A stretch of DNA of 64,000 nt from Notolepis coatsorum (GCA_963971535.1 OZ020599.1:100409480-100473479), one strand, 5' to 3'; positions 41,955 through 53,149 are shown, numbered from the stretch's first letter. Notes: a model not told the origin generated them from the sequence alone. Numbers and translations: made by a program.

Positions 41955-42941
41955 TCTGCTGCGGTCGTGTGCGGTGCTATTCCCAAACCAGGAGGTGATG
42001 TTACCAGTCAGGATGCTCTCTATTGTGCATGAGTAGAAGTTCTCACTTTGAACTTCCTTAGGCGCCTAAGGAAGTAGAGGCACCGCCGTGCCTTCTTCAC
42101 TACACTGTCAATGTGTGTGGTCCATGTCAAGTCCTCGGATATGTGGACTCCGAGGTACTTAAAACTGTTCACTCTTTCGACCGGTGCCCCGTCGATGCTG
42201 AGGGGGCTGTAGTCCCTGGCCCCCGGTCTCCTAAAGTCCACAATCATCTCTTTAGTTTTGCTGACGTTCAGGGAGAGGCTGTTCTCCTGGCACCACAGCG
42301 CCAGGTTCTCTACCTCTTCCAGGTAGGCCCTCTCGTCGTTTGCAGAGATCAGGCCCACCACAACTGTGTCGTCAGCAAACTTGATGATTGTGTTGCTGTT
42401 TCGCTGTGCCACACAGTAATTTGTGTACAGCGAGTAGAGGAGGGGGCTCAGAACACAGCCCTGGGGGGCACCTGTGTTGAGAGTTATGGATGAGGAGGTG
42501 CAGTTGCCTGCTCTCACCACCTGGGGTCTTCCTGTCAGGAAGTTCAAGAAGAACCACTGGCAGAGGTCGTAGTTCAAGCCCAGGTCTCTGAGCTTGACTA
42601 CAAGCTTGGAGGGGACTATGGTATTGAATGCTGAGCTGTAGTAAATCAATAGCATTCTCACATAGTTCCCCTGCCTCTTGTCCAGGTGTGATGCTGCTGT
42701 GTGCAGCACATGGGCTATGGCGTCCTCTGTGGACCTGTTTGGGCGATATGCAAATTGCAGGGGGTCCAAGGTGTTGGGGAGGGAGGAACAGATGTAGCCC
42801 TTCACTAGCTTCTCAAAGCACTTCATGGCTATGGAGGTGAGAGCTACAGGGCGATAGTCGTTGAGACAAGCGGGCGTGGATTTTTTGGGTACAGACCAGG
42901 GACAATAGTGGACTTTTTCAGACATGTGGGGATGACAGACT
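41955..42941 (-). mobile_element. LINE RT ORF, inverted, 5'- and 3'-truncated
   Basis: The minus frame 42925-42020 (301 codons) holds [32 protein letters not shown] and [10 protein letters not shown]. The first catalytic motif reads [11 protein letters not shown] where the sibling at 59.9 kb has [11 protein letters not shown], so a catalytic Asp is lost. It meets the plus-strand copy tail-side in an inverted arrangement. A SINE and a fold-back element split its 5' part. Confidence 0.9.
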
Positions 42942-43394
42942 TTTTTTTTTTAATTATTATCTTTTTCCTCCTTCTTTTATTTTTTTCAACCCCTCCCAAT
43001 GTTAGTCGTTATGCCAATTCCCAATCCCCTGGCCGTTGCGCACTCTACCCCCTACCGTCGGTCTGGGAGGGGGCGGAGACTATCACATGCTTCCTCCGAC
43101 ACATGTGTACCCAGCCCACCACTTCTTTTCACCTGGCAGCGCGGACTCTCACTGAGAGAGTGTAACGTGTGGAAGGTCACACTACCTCTCTTAGATCCTT
43201 CCCTCGCTGTGCAGGCGCCCCGACCGAACTGTAGGAGTCGCTGTCCACAACGACCCAGACCCACCCACCGGCTTCCCTCCCGCTGACTCTGCCAATTGAG
43301 CCAGTATGACGGCCGGCCAAGCCGGAAGCAACGCTGACAGCTGGATTCGATACCAGTGTCTCTTGCGTTGGTGACGAGCGCCTTGTAGCCGCCT
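42942..43394 (-). mobile_element. tRNA-derived SINE, inverted, inside a LINE
   Basis: A T-run at the left is the inverted A tail. The head at the right reads, on the minus strand, GGCGGCTACAAGGCGCTCGT with B box GGTATCGAATCC. The target duplication ATGACAGACT flanks it (42932-42941 and 43395-43404). Confidence 0.9.
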
Positions 43395-43489
43395 ATGACA
43401 GACTGTGACAGGTTGAATATGTCAGTGAATACCAGGGCCAGTTGGTCGGCACAGACTTTTAGGATGCGACCGGGGATGCCGTCCGGTCC
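43395..43489 (-). mobile_element. LINE segment between SINE and fold-back insertions
   Basis: On the minus strand it encodes DGIPGRILKVCADQLALVF, the upstream part of the LINE RT ORF at 41955-42941. Confidence 0.8.
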
Positions 43490-44278
43490 ACGTCTATATT
43501 AAAGGCAGCCCAAGAGTGCTTCCGCTAATCACGGAAATGGAATACATATTTATCCAAACGAGGACCAGATTCACTCATAACGCCATAACGTTATTTCGAG
43601 AGCCCAGCTGTCAGAAACTGTACATTGTAACGTTAACACAGCCACAGCCCAGCTGTCAACTGTACATTGTAATGTTATGTTATTTCGGGCCGCACGACTG
43701 CACATTGTAATGTTAACACAGCCCAGCTGTCAACTGTACTTTGTAACGCTATGTTATTTCGGGCGTTTTATTCATAACAAACATTGACGCGATTCCGCCA
43801 ACACATATGTAATATTAATAGGTTTTGCTCACAGAGAGATAGATAAATAAATAAACATAATCACGGTTATCTACCTCAACAACTGCATGTACTGTACTGT
43901 AGAAATGTATGTTTCAGTGCAGATAAAGGTACTGTACAAAATAACCTCTAAAACACTGCTAGAATACACAAGCAGTTAGGGTGCACTGTGTTACAATGTA
44001 CAGTCGCGCGAAATAACATTATGAATAAAACGCCTGAAATAACATAACATTACAATGTACAGTTGACAGCTGGGCTGTGTTAACGTTACAATGTACAGTT
44101 TCTGACAGCTGGACTCGCGAAATAATGTTATGGCGTTATGAGTGAATCTGGTCCTCGTTTGGATAAATATGTATTCGCGATTAGTGAGTGGCAAAAAAGA
44201 AAATGCGCATTGCGTGCTTTACCGGGGCCAATCAGGGGAATGCGGAAGCACTCTTGGGCTGCCTTTAGTATAGACGTG
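43490..44278. mobile_element. Fold-back element, ~290-bp arms, inside a LINE
   Basis: Ends ACGTCTATATTAAAGGCAGC and GCTGCCTTTAGTATAGACGT. Flanks TCCGGTCC (43482-43489) and TCAGGTCC (44279-44286) match at 7 of 8. Arms 43490-43790 and 43985-44278 are inverted copies (CATATTTATCCAAACGAGGA; GCCCAGCTGTCA) around a ~195-bp unique centre. No transposase. Confidence 0.9.
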
Positions 44279-44352
44279 TCAGGTCCTGCTGCATTCCTGG
44301 TATTTACTTTCTTAAAGGTCCTCCTCACCTCATGTTCTGTTATCCTGAACAC
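44279..44352 (-). mobile_element. LINE segment, 5' side of the same copy
   Basis: The minus strand encodes ITEHEVRRTFKKVNTRNAAG then PD. This is directly continuous with the DGIPGR part at 43489, confirming that the fold-back element interrupts the ORF. Confidence 0.82.
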
Positions 44353-44432
44353 TCTCCATTATAAGTCTTTTGCACATCTTGAGGATCATTTTACGGTTTT
44401 ATACATTCATCTGTTTTCTTGTTTCTTGATGT

Positions 44433-45038
44433 CAGTGGTTCTCAAATGTTGTCATGTCAAATGAATATGTAATAAGTAGGGATGTCCGATATTATCGGCC
44501 GACCGATATTATCGGCCGATATCGGCAGTAAAATGTGATATCAGAAAATATCGGTATCGGTTTAAAAAAAGAAAAAAACAATAACAATATTTGTTATATA
44601 TATATCCAGTGAAATTATTAGTTACCTGAAATTATTCCGTTTTTTGGGGTGGGAAACCCTGCATATATCGGTATCGGTTGATATCGGTATCGGAAATTAA
44701 GAGTTGGACAATATCGGAATATCGGTATCGGTAAAAAAGCCAATATCGAGCATCCCTAGTAATAAGCTGTGGACCCCCATCTGAGAAGATTTTGTTCCAG
44801 GGACCCCATCTGAGAAGATATTTGTTAGATGTGATTTAGTCGAGAATTCCATTACTGTATATGGGGGGGATAAGAGGAAAGAGTAAAACCTATGATTATA
44901 GTCATTAGACATTCTCTCATTGTGATAACTTCTTGTAAATATAATATTAGTGAAATTAAACTAGGCCTACTCCCCACTTTGTTGAAAACCCCCTCAAGGA
45001 CCCCAATGGAAGTCCCCTGACCACACTGGGGACCACTG
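44433..45038. mobile_element. hAT-like MITE, CAGTGGTTCTCAAA ends, host of a second MITE
   Basis: Ends CAGTGGTTCTCAAATG and GGGGACCACTG are inverted. GGACCCCCATCTGAGAAGAT is partly repeated inside. Flanks do not give a clean 8-bp duplication. It is interrupted at 44477-44758. Confidence 0.7.
44477..44758. mobile_element. hAT-type MITE, TAGGGATGTCCGATATTATC family
   Basis: Exact 8-bp duplication GTAATAAG (44469-44476 and 44759-44766). Ends TAGGGATGTCCGATATTATC and CAATATCGAGCATCCCTA, with dense ATCGG/CCGAT motifs. The same family is at 54715-55192. Confidence 0.93.
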
Positions 45039-45299
45039 ATGTAAGCAAATATCTCTGATCTTACAATCTAATTTATCCAAAGGTCAAAATATATAGGTGT
45101 CATAATAAGGATGTCATGCAATTGTTTTTAACTATAGGAATTGTTTTAAACCAATGTTAATGTTTGTGTTCTTGTTGTCTGACTTATCTTTGTTTTTTTT
45201 CCTCCTGTCTAATGTAATCTCATTGTATTTCCGATCAATAAATAAAGGTGAAATGAAATGCAATTGAACCCGCCGCCGCACGCATTGTCAGATTAGATG

Positions 45300-45481
45300 T
45301 TCTGAAACGACCCCTCGTGTGTGGAGGAGTTCTGACGTCACCATTGTTTACTTTTGCCTAAGCCCCGCCCCTCTGCTGCTACTGTAGCAACTTGTGGCTA
45401 AACCGCCTTAGCTTGGGAGGTTCTGCTTCGAGGGTTATTCAGACACCAACCCTGGGTTAGAGATTGTCCTAATCTGTATAG
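45300..45481 (+). promoter_or_regulatory. Candidate promoter with non-coding first exon
   Basis: A consensus CRE TGACGTCA (45333-45340), a GC box CCCCGCCCC (45363-45371), then unique sequence ending at TATAG|GTAAGTC, a strong splice donor at 45482. No ATG-led coding frame precedes the donor. In human, FOXP1 follows EIF4E3 on the same strand, so a foxp1 5' exon is a reasonable guess; nothing in the window proves it. Confidence 0.4.
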
Positions 45482-46035
45482 GTAAGTCAACGTTAATTCA
45501 CTAAGGTATCAAAAGTTGGCGATAAAGTGTTAAAAATCAATGTACTGTTGTTATAGCGCCCTGTGTTTGGGGCAAACGGAGAAACGGCTAAGCTAAGGCA
45601 AGGCAACGTAGCGATAGCTTTTGGTTGCAACGTTTTAGTCGATTTCCTATACAGCCGTGTGCTAAAGCCAGAATAACAAATTATTTGTCCTATCGGTTAG
45701 GAACAATCTAATGCATGTTTCTCAACTAGTGACACGGCTCTGGTTTCTCCTCATGGCTAACGTTTGATCTCAAGTTGTATGACTAGCTAGCTAATAACGC
45801 TGGTTCAGAGAGAGAGAGATGGCTGACACTGGCGAGCGAGCTAGCTAGTCAACTGTTTCAGGTGTGTGTGTCCCCACAGGACGGAGACACAATGTTATGT
45901 GTCGTTTTGGGTCGTGGGCTGCTAAAGGGTTAAAGAATACCAATGATGATCCCAGTTTCATTGAAAGAGTCACAAAGCGATGTCCATGTTGTTGCCACCT
46001 TTCCTGTAACCTGTAGGCTAAACCAAGATCACTCA
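45482..46035. other. Intron or intergenic sequence
   Basis: Single-copy-looking sequence after the candidate donor, with GCTAGCTAGCTAATAACG motifs and a short (GA)n. No exon recognised. Confidence 0.4.
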
Positions 46036-46172
46036 TTATGAATTGAAAATGGGGGACCCTGATGTAAACAAGACAAAAGTCTCTCTCTCTCTACAATTGT
46101 GTGTATTGAGCCGTACTGTATTGTACCCATTCTGCAATCTGTTAAATAAAGTTTTCATTCATTCGTTCATCT
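46036..46172 (+). mobile_element. LINE 3' end fragment, (AATC)n family
   Basis: GAATTGAAAATGGGGGACCC..TGTAAACAAGACAAAAGTCT..GTTAAATAAAGTTTTCATTC with an ATTC-type tail. A short divergent copy. Confidence 0.85.
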
Positions 46173-46802
46173 AACTGGTACATTACGTTACTTGTACAAA
46201 AACACAAGTCTTGTTAAAGTTGAGATCAGTCCTCCATGTTCACCTCATCTGCTCTAAAGAAAGCACCGCAGGTACCAGGCTACCTTGGAGAAATCCAACC
46301 TGGGAGCAGACCCGACAGTGCAACCTTGGGGGGAGTAGAGTCAGTCCATCAGTCCGCACTCTCAACTCATTTATTATTAGCACCACAAAAGAGTGACTTT
46401 ATTTTTTGCACACATAACATGCTCTACGTGTATGCCTGTCCCCATTCCACCACGTGGTTTTATTAAGATGTGTGCTTTTGTTGGCTTTCTAACAGCATGA
46501 TTAAATAGTTAATTCTTCTCTGGGTTTGCTTCATTGTTGTGTCTGAAACTGTGCCACCCCTGGAGAGTAGTTGTCAGTCAATGATGTGACATTGTTCAAA
46601 CTTGAGTTTTAACAACAGAGAAGGGATTAGGATTAGGCGCTAAGGCATTCATAACATGCTGAATGAACGATTGCACTGTCTGGTGATTGTCCGGCCACTC
46701 TGAAGAAAGCAATGTCAACACCCCAGAAGCACACTGTGAACCTTTCTGCACTTCTGATAAAAATCCTGTCTAATAATATGATCGTTCATTTTGAGTAATC
46801 CT
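46173..46802. other. Unassigned sequence
   Basis: No bounded repeat, coding exon or RNA gene recognised. Confidence 0.4.
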
Positions 46803-47124
46803 AAATACCGTACACAAAAACCACGGTTCGGTACGTACCTAGTTTTTGAAGTCACGGTTCGGTACGAGTTTTCGGTACAGTGGGGGAAAGTTTGGCTTTC
46901 CATGTTCCACTCAGGGGTATGGCTGTCAACGAATATTATATATTGAAATGAATAATCGACTTGTAAAGAAAAGAAAAAATAATAATTATTATGTTAGATT
47001 GTGAGAAAAAAACAGCCCTTGGTGGGCGGTTAACATACCGTTGTATTCGTTCGGTACACAGCCGTTCGGTACGGTACACACACTGAAGCGGTTCGGTACG
47101 GATACGTGTACCTTTACACCCCTA
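46803..47124. mobile_element. hAT-type MITE, TAGGGGTGTAAAGG family, one end lost
   Basis: The reverse of 23718-24040, with the intact end GTGTACCTTTACACCCCTA at the right. The left end reads TAAATACCGTACACAAAAAC, lacking the terminal bases. Confidence 0.8.
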
Positions 47125-47569
47125 CTAAATAGTAATTCCTCCAGTCATGTAAAACTTTGTCCCATATAAAGGTCCTCAACCCTGTCACTCTCAATTTTGC
47201 CATTACTTTCTTTTTGTCGGTGTTAAAATCACGTCCTCCCCCAGTCCACCGGGAAAGCAAAGCTGAAAAACAAAAACAAAAGTAAATCACCTCACGTAAT
47301 TTCTTTTGAACCCAGGCCATAGACACGTCGTCATGACATGATGTTGACTACAGGCCATAGTTTCACTCAACACTTTAATATTGAGAAACCTAGCATGGTG
47401 CTGCATCCTCTCACCAGGCTCCAATCCAACAGGGTGAGTGTTTTAGCCGTAAAAAAAAAACATGGTACATGTCCTCTTCCAAGACGGGAAGCTAACCGTA
47501 TAATCAGATGTGTGTTCATATGGTCTACTGATGAAATGGTTGCAAACCGTATGTTGCATTAATAGAAGG
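47125..47569. other. Unassigned sequence
   Basis: No feature recognised. Confidence 0.4.
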
Positions 47570-47577
47570 TTATTAAG

Positions 47578-49059
47578 GGCGACTGGGTAGCACAGTGGAC
47601 TAAGCACTCGCCTACCACAACAGAGACTCTGGGATCGAATCCAGCTGGTACCTCCGGCTTGGTCAATCGTCCCTACTAACACAATTGGCAGTGTTAGCAG
47701 GTGGGAAGCCGTCGGGGTATGTATCCTGGTCGTTGTAAACTGTGACTCCTACTGGTCGGTCGGGGTACCTGTTCAGCAGGGAGGGGATCTGGGGGAAATA
47801 GCGTGAACTAGGGGTGGACGGTATAAACGGTATACGGTATAAACGGTATGAATTTGCTCTACGGTATGGATTTTGACTATACCGTGTAACCGGTAGTGCA
47901 GCTCTAAAATAGCAATGACGTCATGTAACCACAGCGCGACTATTTCACTCGCATTTGCCCCTAAAAATAGATAGAATTAGTCATAGATAATAGATATGTG
48001 CGAACTGGAAAAAGTTATTTAGGAGGCTTCGCGCAGTGGGCGTGCCAGCCCCTACCGCACGCATGTAAACACGGGTCTAGTAGTCTAGTGGGATGGGACA
48101 CGGGAGCTGTCGGGAGGACGGCGGCGTCTCCCTGAGCTAACGTTAGCTTAGCTACCGTTACAAAATGACCCAGTCAACTATTCACTTTTAGTTTAATACA
48201 TGATGGGGCATTGTCTAACCGAACGGTATCTAGTCGGCCAGCTACCGATAGCTCCTGACATCAACAAACGCTCCACAAAGTCTAGTACTAGAGACGTGTG
48301 TGCTACCTGTTAGCTCACGTTAACGCAAGTTAGTTCACCGTTCAAAACGAAATGTCCCATTGAACTAAATAATTCACTGATGCGTTGTATTAACGTTATA
48401 TATCCGGCTAGCAGTAGCTACAGATAGCTCCCGATATCAATGTCTTATAACACTGATTCGATGCGTATTCGAGCTGAGGGCTTGCTAATGTTATACCAAT
48501 ACAATAGGGTCCAGGTGCAGCGCCGGTGAATCCTGGCCGTAGCTCTGCTCGAGGCTACTCGAGTATAGGTCCAGGTGCAGCTCCGGAGAATCCTGGCCGT
48601 AGCTGGAGGCTACTAGAGTACACACAGACAGTGGAGCTTGTTGCGTGGTGGCGATGTCTCGCAGATAATACAAGTACAAGTCTAATTATATAATATATAT
48701 ATTTTATAAAAAATAAAAAATAAATTATATAAAATAAAAAAAATGTTTTTATCAAAAACGATGATACCGTGATATATACCGTTACGTCTATGCTTCAAAT
48801 TATACCGTGATATACATTTTAGACCATACCGTCCACCCCTAGCGTGAACCTCTGCACGTGTTATGTTCCCCCAGTGAAACTCCTCACTGTCAGGTGAAAA
48901 GAAGCGGCTGGCGACTCCACATGTATCGGAGGAAGACATGTGGTAGTTCTACACCCTCCCCAGGCCAACAGTGGGGCAATGCGCGCAACGACCAGGAAGG
49001 GAATTGGCATAACGACTAAATTGGGATGGGTGAAAAATACAGAAAGCACAAAAAAAAAA
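47578..49059 (+). mobile_element. tRNA-derived SINE split by a hAT element
   Basis: SINE parts 47578-47808 and 48842-49059 share the outer target duplication TTATTAAG (47570-47577 and 49060-49067). A box GGTAGCACAGTGGACTAAGC; B box GGGATCGAATCCAGC. The tail is A-rich. The intervening DNA is the element at 47809-48841. Confidence 0.92.
47809..48841. mobile_element. hAT-type element, TAGGGGTGGACGGTAT ends
   Basis: Exact 8-bp duplication GCGTGAAC (47801-47808 and 48842-48849); perfect inverted ends TAGGGGTGGACGGTAT and ATACCGTCCACCCCTA. The interior (about 48130-48500) is shared with the element starting at 63404, whose ends are different. A local duplication of GTCCAGGTGCAGCKCCGG..AATCCTGGCCGTAGCT lies at 48510-48620. 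Confidence 0.95.
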
Positions 49060-49089
49060 TTATTAAGTATAATCGTAAAGAGTCCAAGA

Positions 49090-49407
49090 GAGGTATACAT
49101 TTAGTCATTTAGCTGACGCTTTTATCCAAAGTGACTTACAAGTTATGTACAACAAGTCAGCAGGAAGGGTACAACTCTATCAGCTGAGTAACAATGTTCA
49201 TCACAGTGCTGCAGTGTTCAGTGCATAGTAGTAGAGACATGTTAGTACATTAGGAATTAGGAGTGTATGATAGTAGAGGACAGTAAGACAGTAGTGTTAT
49301 TTTTTCCATTTCAGATATTGATTGAAGAAGTGTGTCTTTACTTAGTCGGTATAACAGTATCCACTATCCAGTTTAAGGTCATGTTGCAAGAGATTCCATG
49401 AGTGTGT
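49090..49407. repeat. Dispersed fish repeat, split by a hAT MITE
   Basis: TTTAGCTGACGCTTTTATCC..AAAGTGACTTACAAGTTATG is a very common fish repeat motif. The sequence continues after the MITE at 49967-50100 (AGTCTTTCCAAGATCAGTCC). Confidence 0.6.
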
Positions 49408-49415
49408 GCTGCACT

Positions 49416-49806
49416 TAGGGTTGTCCCCGACTAAGGATTTAGATAGTCAACTATGATTGGACGAAATTTGCCGTTAGTCGACTATTAGTATATTTATATA
49501 TAAAGTATATTTTTTAAAATTATTTAAAAAAAACGTTTTTTTATCATTCCATTTGGGCTGTGGGGGGTGCTTAATGTCTGAAGGAGTCGACTGAAGGCTT
49601 CTTGTCCTCTGCAAAAGCATGCAATTGGTCCACTGATCATGGATACATCTTGATATTTGTCTAGTCTAGTGTGTTCATTAGATGGGTGAAATCCTCTTTC
49701 AGTGCCTCTTTGCCTGTTTTCTTAGGCAGTTATCCTCTGGTATACGTGCCATTAGCGTTAGCCACGCTTCTAGGCCTCTTTTCTTTTGGAAAGAATGATA
49801 TATATA

Positions 49807-49859
<53 letters not shown>

Positions 49860-49958
49860 TAAATATATATTTTTTCGTATTCGACTAAGAGGTTGGCAGT
49901 CGACTACGGCTCCTTTCGACGGATTAGTCGACTAATCGACTAATGGGGGTCAGCCCTA
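49416..49958. mobile_element. hAT-type MITE, TAGGGTTGTCCCCGACTAAG family
   Basis: Exact 8-bp duplication GCTGCACT (49408-49415 and 49959-49966). Ends TAGGGTTGTCCCCGACTAAG and CTAATGGGGGTCAGCCCTA. It holds an (AT)n microsatellite at about 49815-49850. No transposase. Confidence 0.93.
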
Positions 49959-50187
49959 GCTGCACTCAAACTAAAAGCAGTCTTTCCAAGATCAGTCCTG
50001 GCATGAGGTACCTGAAGAACCAGCCAGTCACTGGAGAGAGTTAAAAGTGGACCAGGGTTCCAATGCAACATAGAAATAATAATATGATGGTAATTTTCCA
50101 AACCAGGGCTTTAGTTTATAGATATAGAGGTAGGTACTAGCGGTACCAGTGGTAATTATGTCTCCCAGTCAGAGAAGACCAACTAGG

Positions 50188-50540
50188 GCATAACAAAAAA
50201 TATTGTTTGTTTCCGGTTGCCGACCGACCCTGCCGATTTAGGTACGACCCAATATATTTTATGAGTAAAAAAAAAAAAAAAAAATGATTTATTTAAAAAA
50301 AAATTAGAATAAAGTTTCATAGAAATCTTAGTCAAACCTTTAGTATTATGGATATTAAACATGCTGGCAGAGTACATGCATCCATGTTGTTGTGAACATT
50401 TTAATTAAATAAAGAAATTCCCTATCCATAGTCGCCGTGGGAAAGAATAAAATAAAAAAATAAAATACAATAAATTCCCTACCTACCCATGCCTTAACTG
50501 ACAACCAACAGGAAACAAACAATATATTTGTTTATGCCTA
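50188..50540. mobile_element. MITE, TAGGGCATAACAAAAAATAT ends
   Basis: GGCATAACAAAAAATATTGT and ACAATATATTTGTTTATGCC are inverted ends. The flanking octamers do not match. A partial copy lies at 26040-26285. Confidence 0.75.
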
Positions 50541-50689
50541 GCCTTATCATAGAGAATACAATACAGTAGTGATTATTGTTGCTCTCACCAGTAATAAACC
50601 TCATGGTTGAGTGGTAAACAGAATCTAAGGGCCTAAAGTGTGGAGGCAGCACTGTGTTTGTACATTATTACACCCCTATAACCCAAAAC

Positions 50690-50930
50690 TGCTAGGAAAG
50701 TTGATTCAACAACCCTCTTCTTACAGATCAAAGGAAAGGTAATCTTGTTTCTGTATAAACGGACAATATTTTGTAGTAATTTGCCAGCAATATCCCTTGT
50801 GGTTTTTTAATGTAAATTTGACATCGAGCCAGATGCCAAGATACTTGTATTATGTTGACAGTAGAGATATGCAGTTTACAGTAGTCTTATGTTTTTAGAT
50901 CTTGAGAAAATCATGAATTTCCTTTAATTT
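50690..50930 (-). mobile_element. Decayed LINE RT fragment, inverted
   Basis: The minus strand reads YKYLGIWLDVKFTLKNH around 50800-50850, the common YLGxxLD motif downstream of the RT domain in non-LTR ORFs. It is heavily mutated. Confidence 0.55.
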
Positions 50931-51220
50931 GCATTCAATACTAGTTTAAGACCAACCATTGTGTGATGTTTGGGTCTGGGACTCTGTGTGACCTGTTTTC
51001 AATGTTTACTAAAAGAGAAATGATACAATGAATTGTTTTTTTTAACCTGAGACTCATTGGCCTTGGCTAATTTGATATGAAGAACACGTAAAAGAACATT
51101 TCATTGTGTGCACACTGTGCAGCCCCCCCCCCCTACACATTTACACTACACATGGTGTTTTGGACTCAATTGTAGGTGAATACAAGTAAATATGATACAA
51201 ATTTAACAAAATGTTTCGCT
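50931..51220. other. Unassigned sequence
   Basis: AT-rich, with a short C run near 51124. No feature recognised. Confidence 0.4.
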
Positions 51221-51228
51221 GTGTACTT

Positions 51229-52200
51229 CAGGGTTTCCGTTAGAAAAAATTGTTGCCGGTCTCAGGGTCCGGTAGATTTTTATCTACCGGTCAAATGAGA
51301 GAAATTCCGGTCAGAGTTTATTGAGCTTAAAAACAACAGGCTATATAAAGAATGACATCCTCAAGGCATGTAGATTTATAATATTTTAACTTAAAGCTAG
51401 GCTACTTTTGCGTATACAGTCATTATATTCCAAATAAAATAAGTCCAGAGACTCCGTGCTGCTGCCGACTTTAAATCAAATAGACCTGTGTCTGTGGGCA
51501 GTCGGCCCGACATTAATAAACAGCAGTCTGTTATAATCACATTTATGAGCTAACGAATTCCGTTATATTGGACATTTGTATTAATTATATCAAGCGAAGA
51601 ACTGAGAAATTTGGCAGAGAGACGGCAACATTATCGTGGGTTTGCGTGATGTATATCTCCACCTAGTCCCAACGACTTGGTGCTGGTCATAATGTCCGGT
51701 GAAAACAACTCCCTCCAAGCACAACTTGACCACCCGAACCGTACCAAAACAGGCCAAAATTAAATAGCCCATGCGACGAATGATTCATTACATTCGTTTC
51801 ATCGTTGCTCCACCAAGCAGCCGGTCCAACAATATCAGCGCGAGCGCCGCAGTTAGTTTGCAAGAAGCATCCAGCTGCAGACCCGCAGAGCAGCTTTCCA
51901 GGTCTGGGGACCGCACTGTGCCAGCAAAGCTGGTGGGTTCTGTGGGTCTGCAGCTGCATGCCTTCCGCAAATCCAGCAGCAAGCTCTCGCTGAGCGAAGC
52001 AACGACAACAAACGCAATGATTGTTTCGTTCATCGCATAGGCCACCCAACTCCAGCCCATCCAAATACAATTCAAATAATCAAACTGTGCCCAGAGGGAA
52101 CTATTTTCACCGGACACTATGACCGGAGAGATTAAATTTGTCGGACTTCAACAGATTTTGCCAGTCAAATACCGGTAATTACCGGCTAACGGAAACGCTG
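51229..52200. mobile_element. hAT-type element with nested inverted repeats, CAGGGTTTCCGTTA ends
   Basis: Exact 8-bp duplication GTGTACTT (51221-51228 and 52201-52208). Ends CAGGGTTTCCGTTA and TAACGGAAACGCTG. Internally, 51690-51735 (TGTCCGGTGAAAACAACTCC) is inverted at about 52070-52125 (TTTTCACCGGACACTATGAC), so it folds back at a second level. No transposase. Confidence 0.93.
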
Positions 52201-52519
52201 GTGTACTTTCACTGTCTGCCTCCACCTGGTTTCACTTATATCTTTCAAGATAAACATAATGTAGGCCTATTCCATAGATTTCTTAATGGATTATTTTTTG
52301 ACATCACATTTTATCACAAAAAACGAATAGCACTTTTATTGATAAATGTGATCTAGCAGCGGATAACATAACATATAAATACATATTAAATATAAATGAA
52401 TAAATATGAACCTTCTGTAATTGAGATAAACACATGTTAAGTATTTGTACGTTAATTGTTATGGCTTTATTATTAAATAAATTATAATATAAATAATTAT
52501 TAAAATTCCAATGTTGTGG

Positions 52520-52745
52520 GTCCAACAAAAATGCAAACAAATCAAAAGGTTCCCGGTTCAATTCCAGCTCCTGGTAGTGTGTCAAAGTGTCCTTGAGCAA
52601 GACACTTAGGCCTAACCCCAACTGCTCCCAATAAGCATGTTGGCACCTTGCATGGTCGCCTACGCCATCGGTGTGTGAATGTCTGGGTGAATGTGAGGCA
52701 TAAGTAAAAATGCTTTGGATAAAAGCGCTATATAAAATTTGTCCA
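52520..52745 (+). mobile_element. tRNA-derived SINE body and tail, head lost
   Basis: AAAGGTTCCCGGTTCAATTC..TGTCCTTGAGCAAGACACTT..TTTGGATAAAAGCGCTATAT matches 11648-11889 without the A-box part. Confidence 0.82.
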
Positions 52746-52759
52746 TTTACCATTAAAAG

Positions 52760-53035
52760 AAAAGACAATATCATGAATATAAATGGTAAAGAGGATGAGA
52801 CCCAAAATGTAACCTTGCGGAACACCCTTTGTTAATCCTTTGTTTCCGGAAAAAACTCAGATAAGCCACGTCCCTACTTCACACACTGACGCCTTTCAAA
52901 CTAATAATTCTGAAACCAGTCACAAGGCTTTCTACAAACAACCAATATTACATCATTTTTGTAAAAGCAAAGGATGATCAGCTGTATCAAATTCTTTAGT
53001 TTAGACGGATCCACAAAAAGGTCAGCACAGTGTTT
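52760..53035 (-). mobile_element. Decayed LINE RT fragment, inverted
   Basis: The minus strand around 52800-52835 reads TKGVPQG then I/Y-LG, the GVPQGS motif of non-LTR RT. Probably part of the same old insertion as 50690-50930, which the hAT and SINE elements have broken up. Confidence 0.55.
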
Positions 53036-53149
53036 CTTTTGATGTAATGCAGATAACTATATCATTTGTAACTAATGTAACAGCTGAAATAGGGCTGTGA
53101 TTTGCTGTGTGGACTTAAAACTTCAGTGACTTGAAAGAAAATACTTGAG

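Noticed and set aside
44433..45038. Exact 8-bp duplication for the CAGTGGTTCTCAAA element
   Set aside because: Flanks CTTGATGT and ATGTAAGC do not match; only the inverted ends support the element.
51687..52117. Overlapping minus-strand ORFs of 109-127 codons as genes
   Set aside because: They lie wholly within a hAT-type element with inverted repeats and have no family resemblance.
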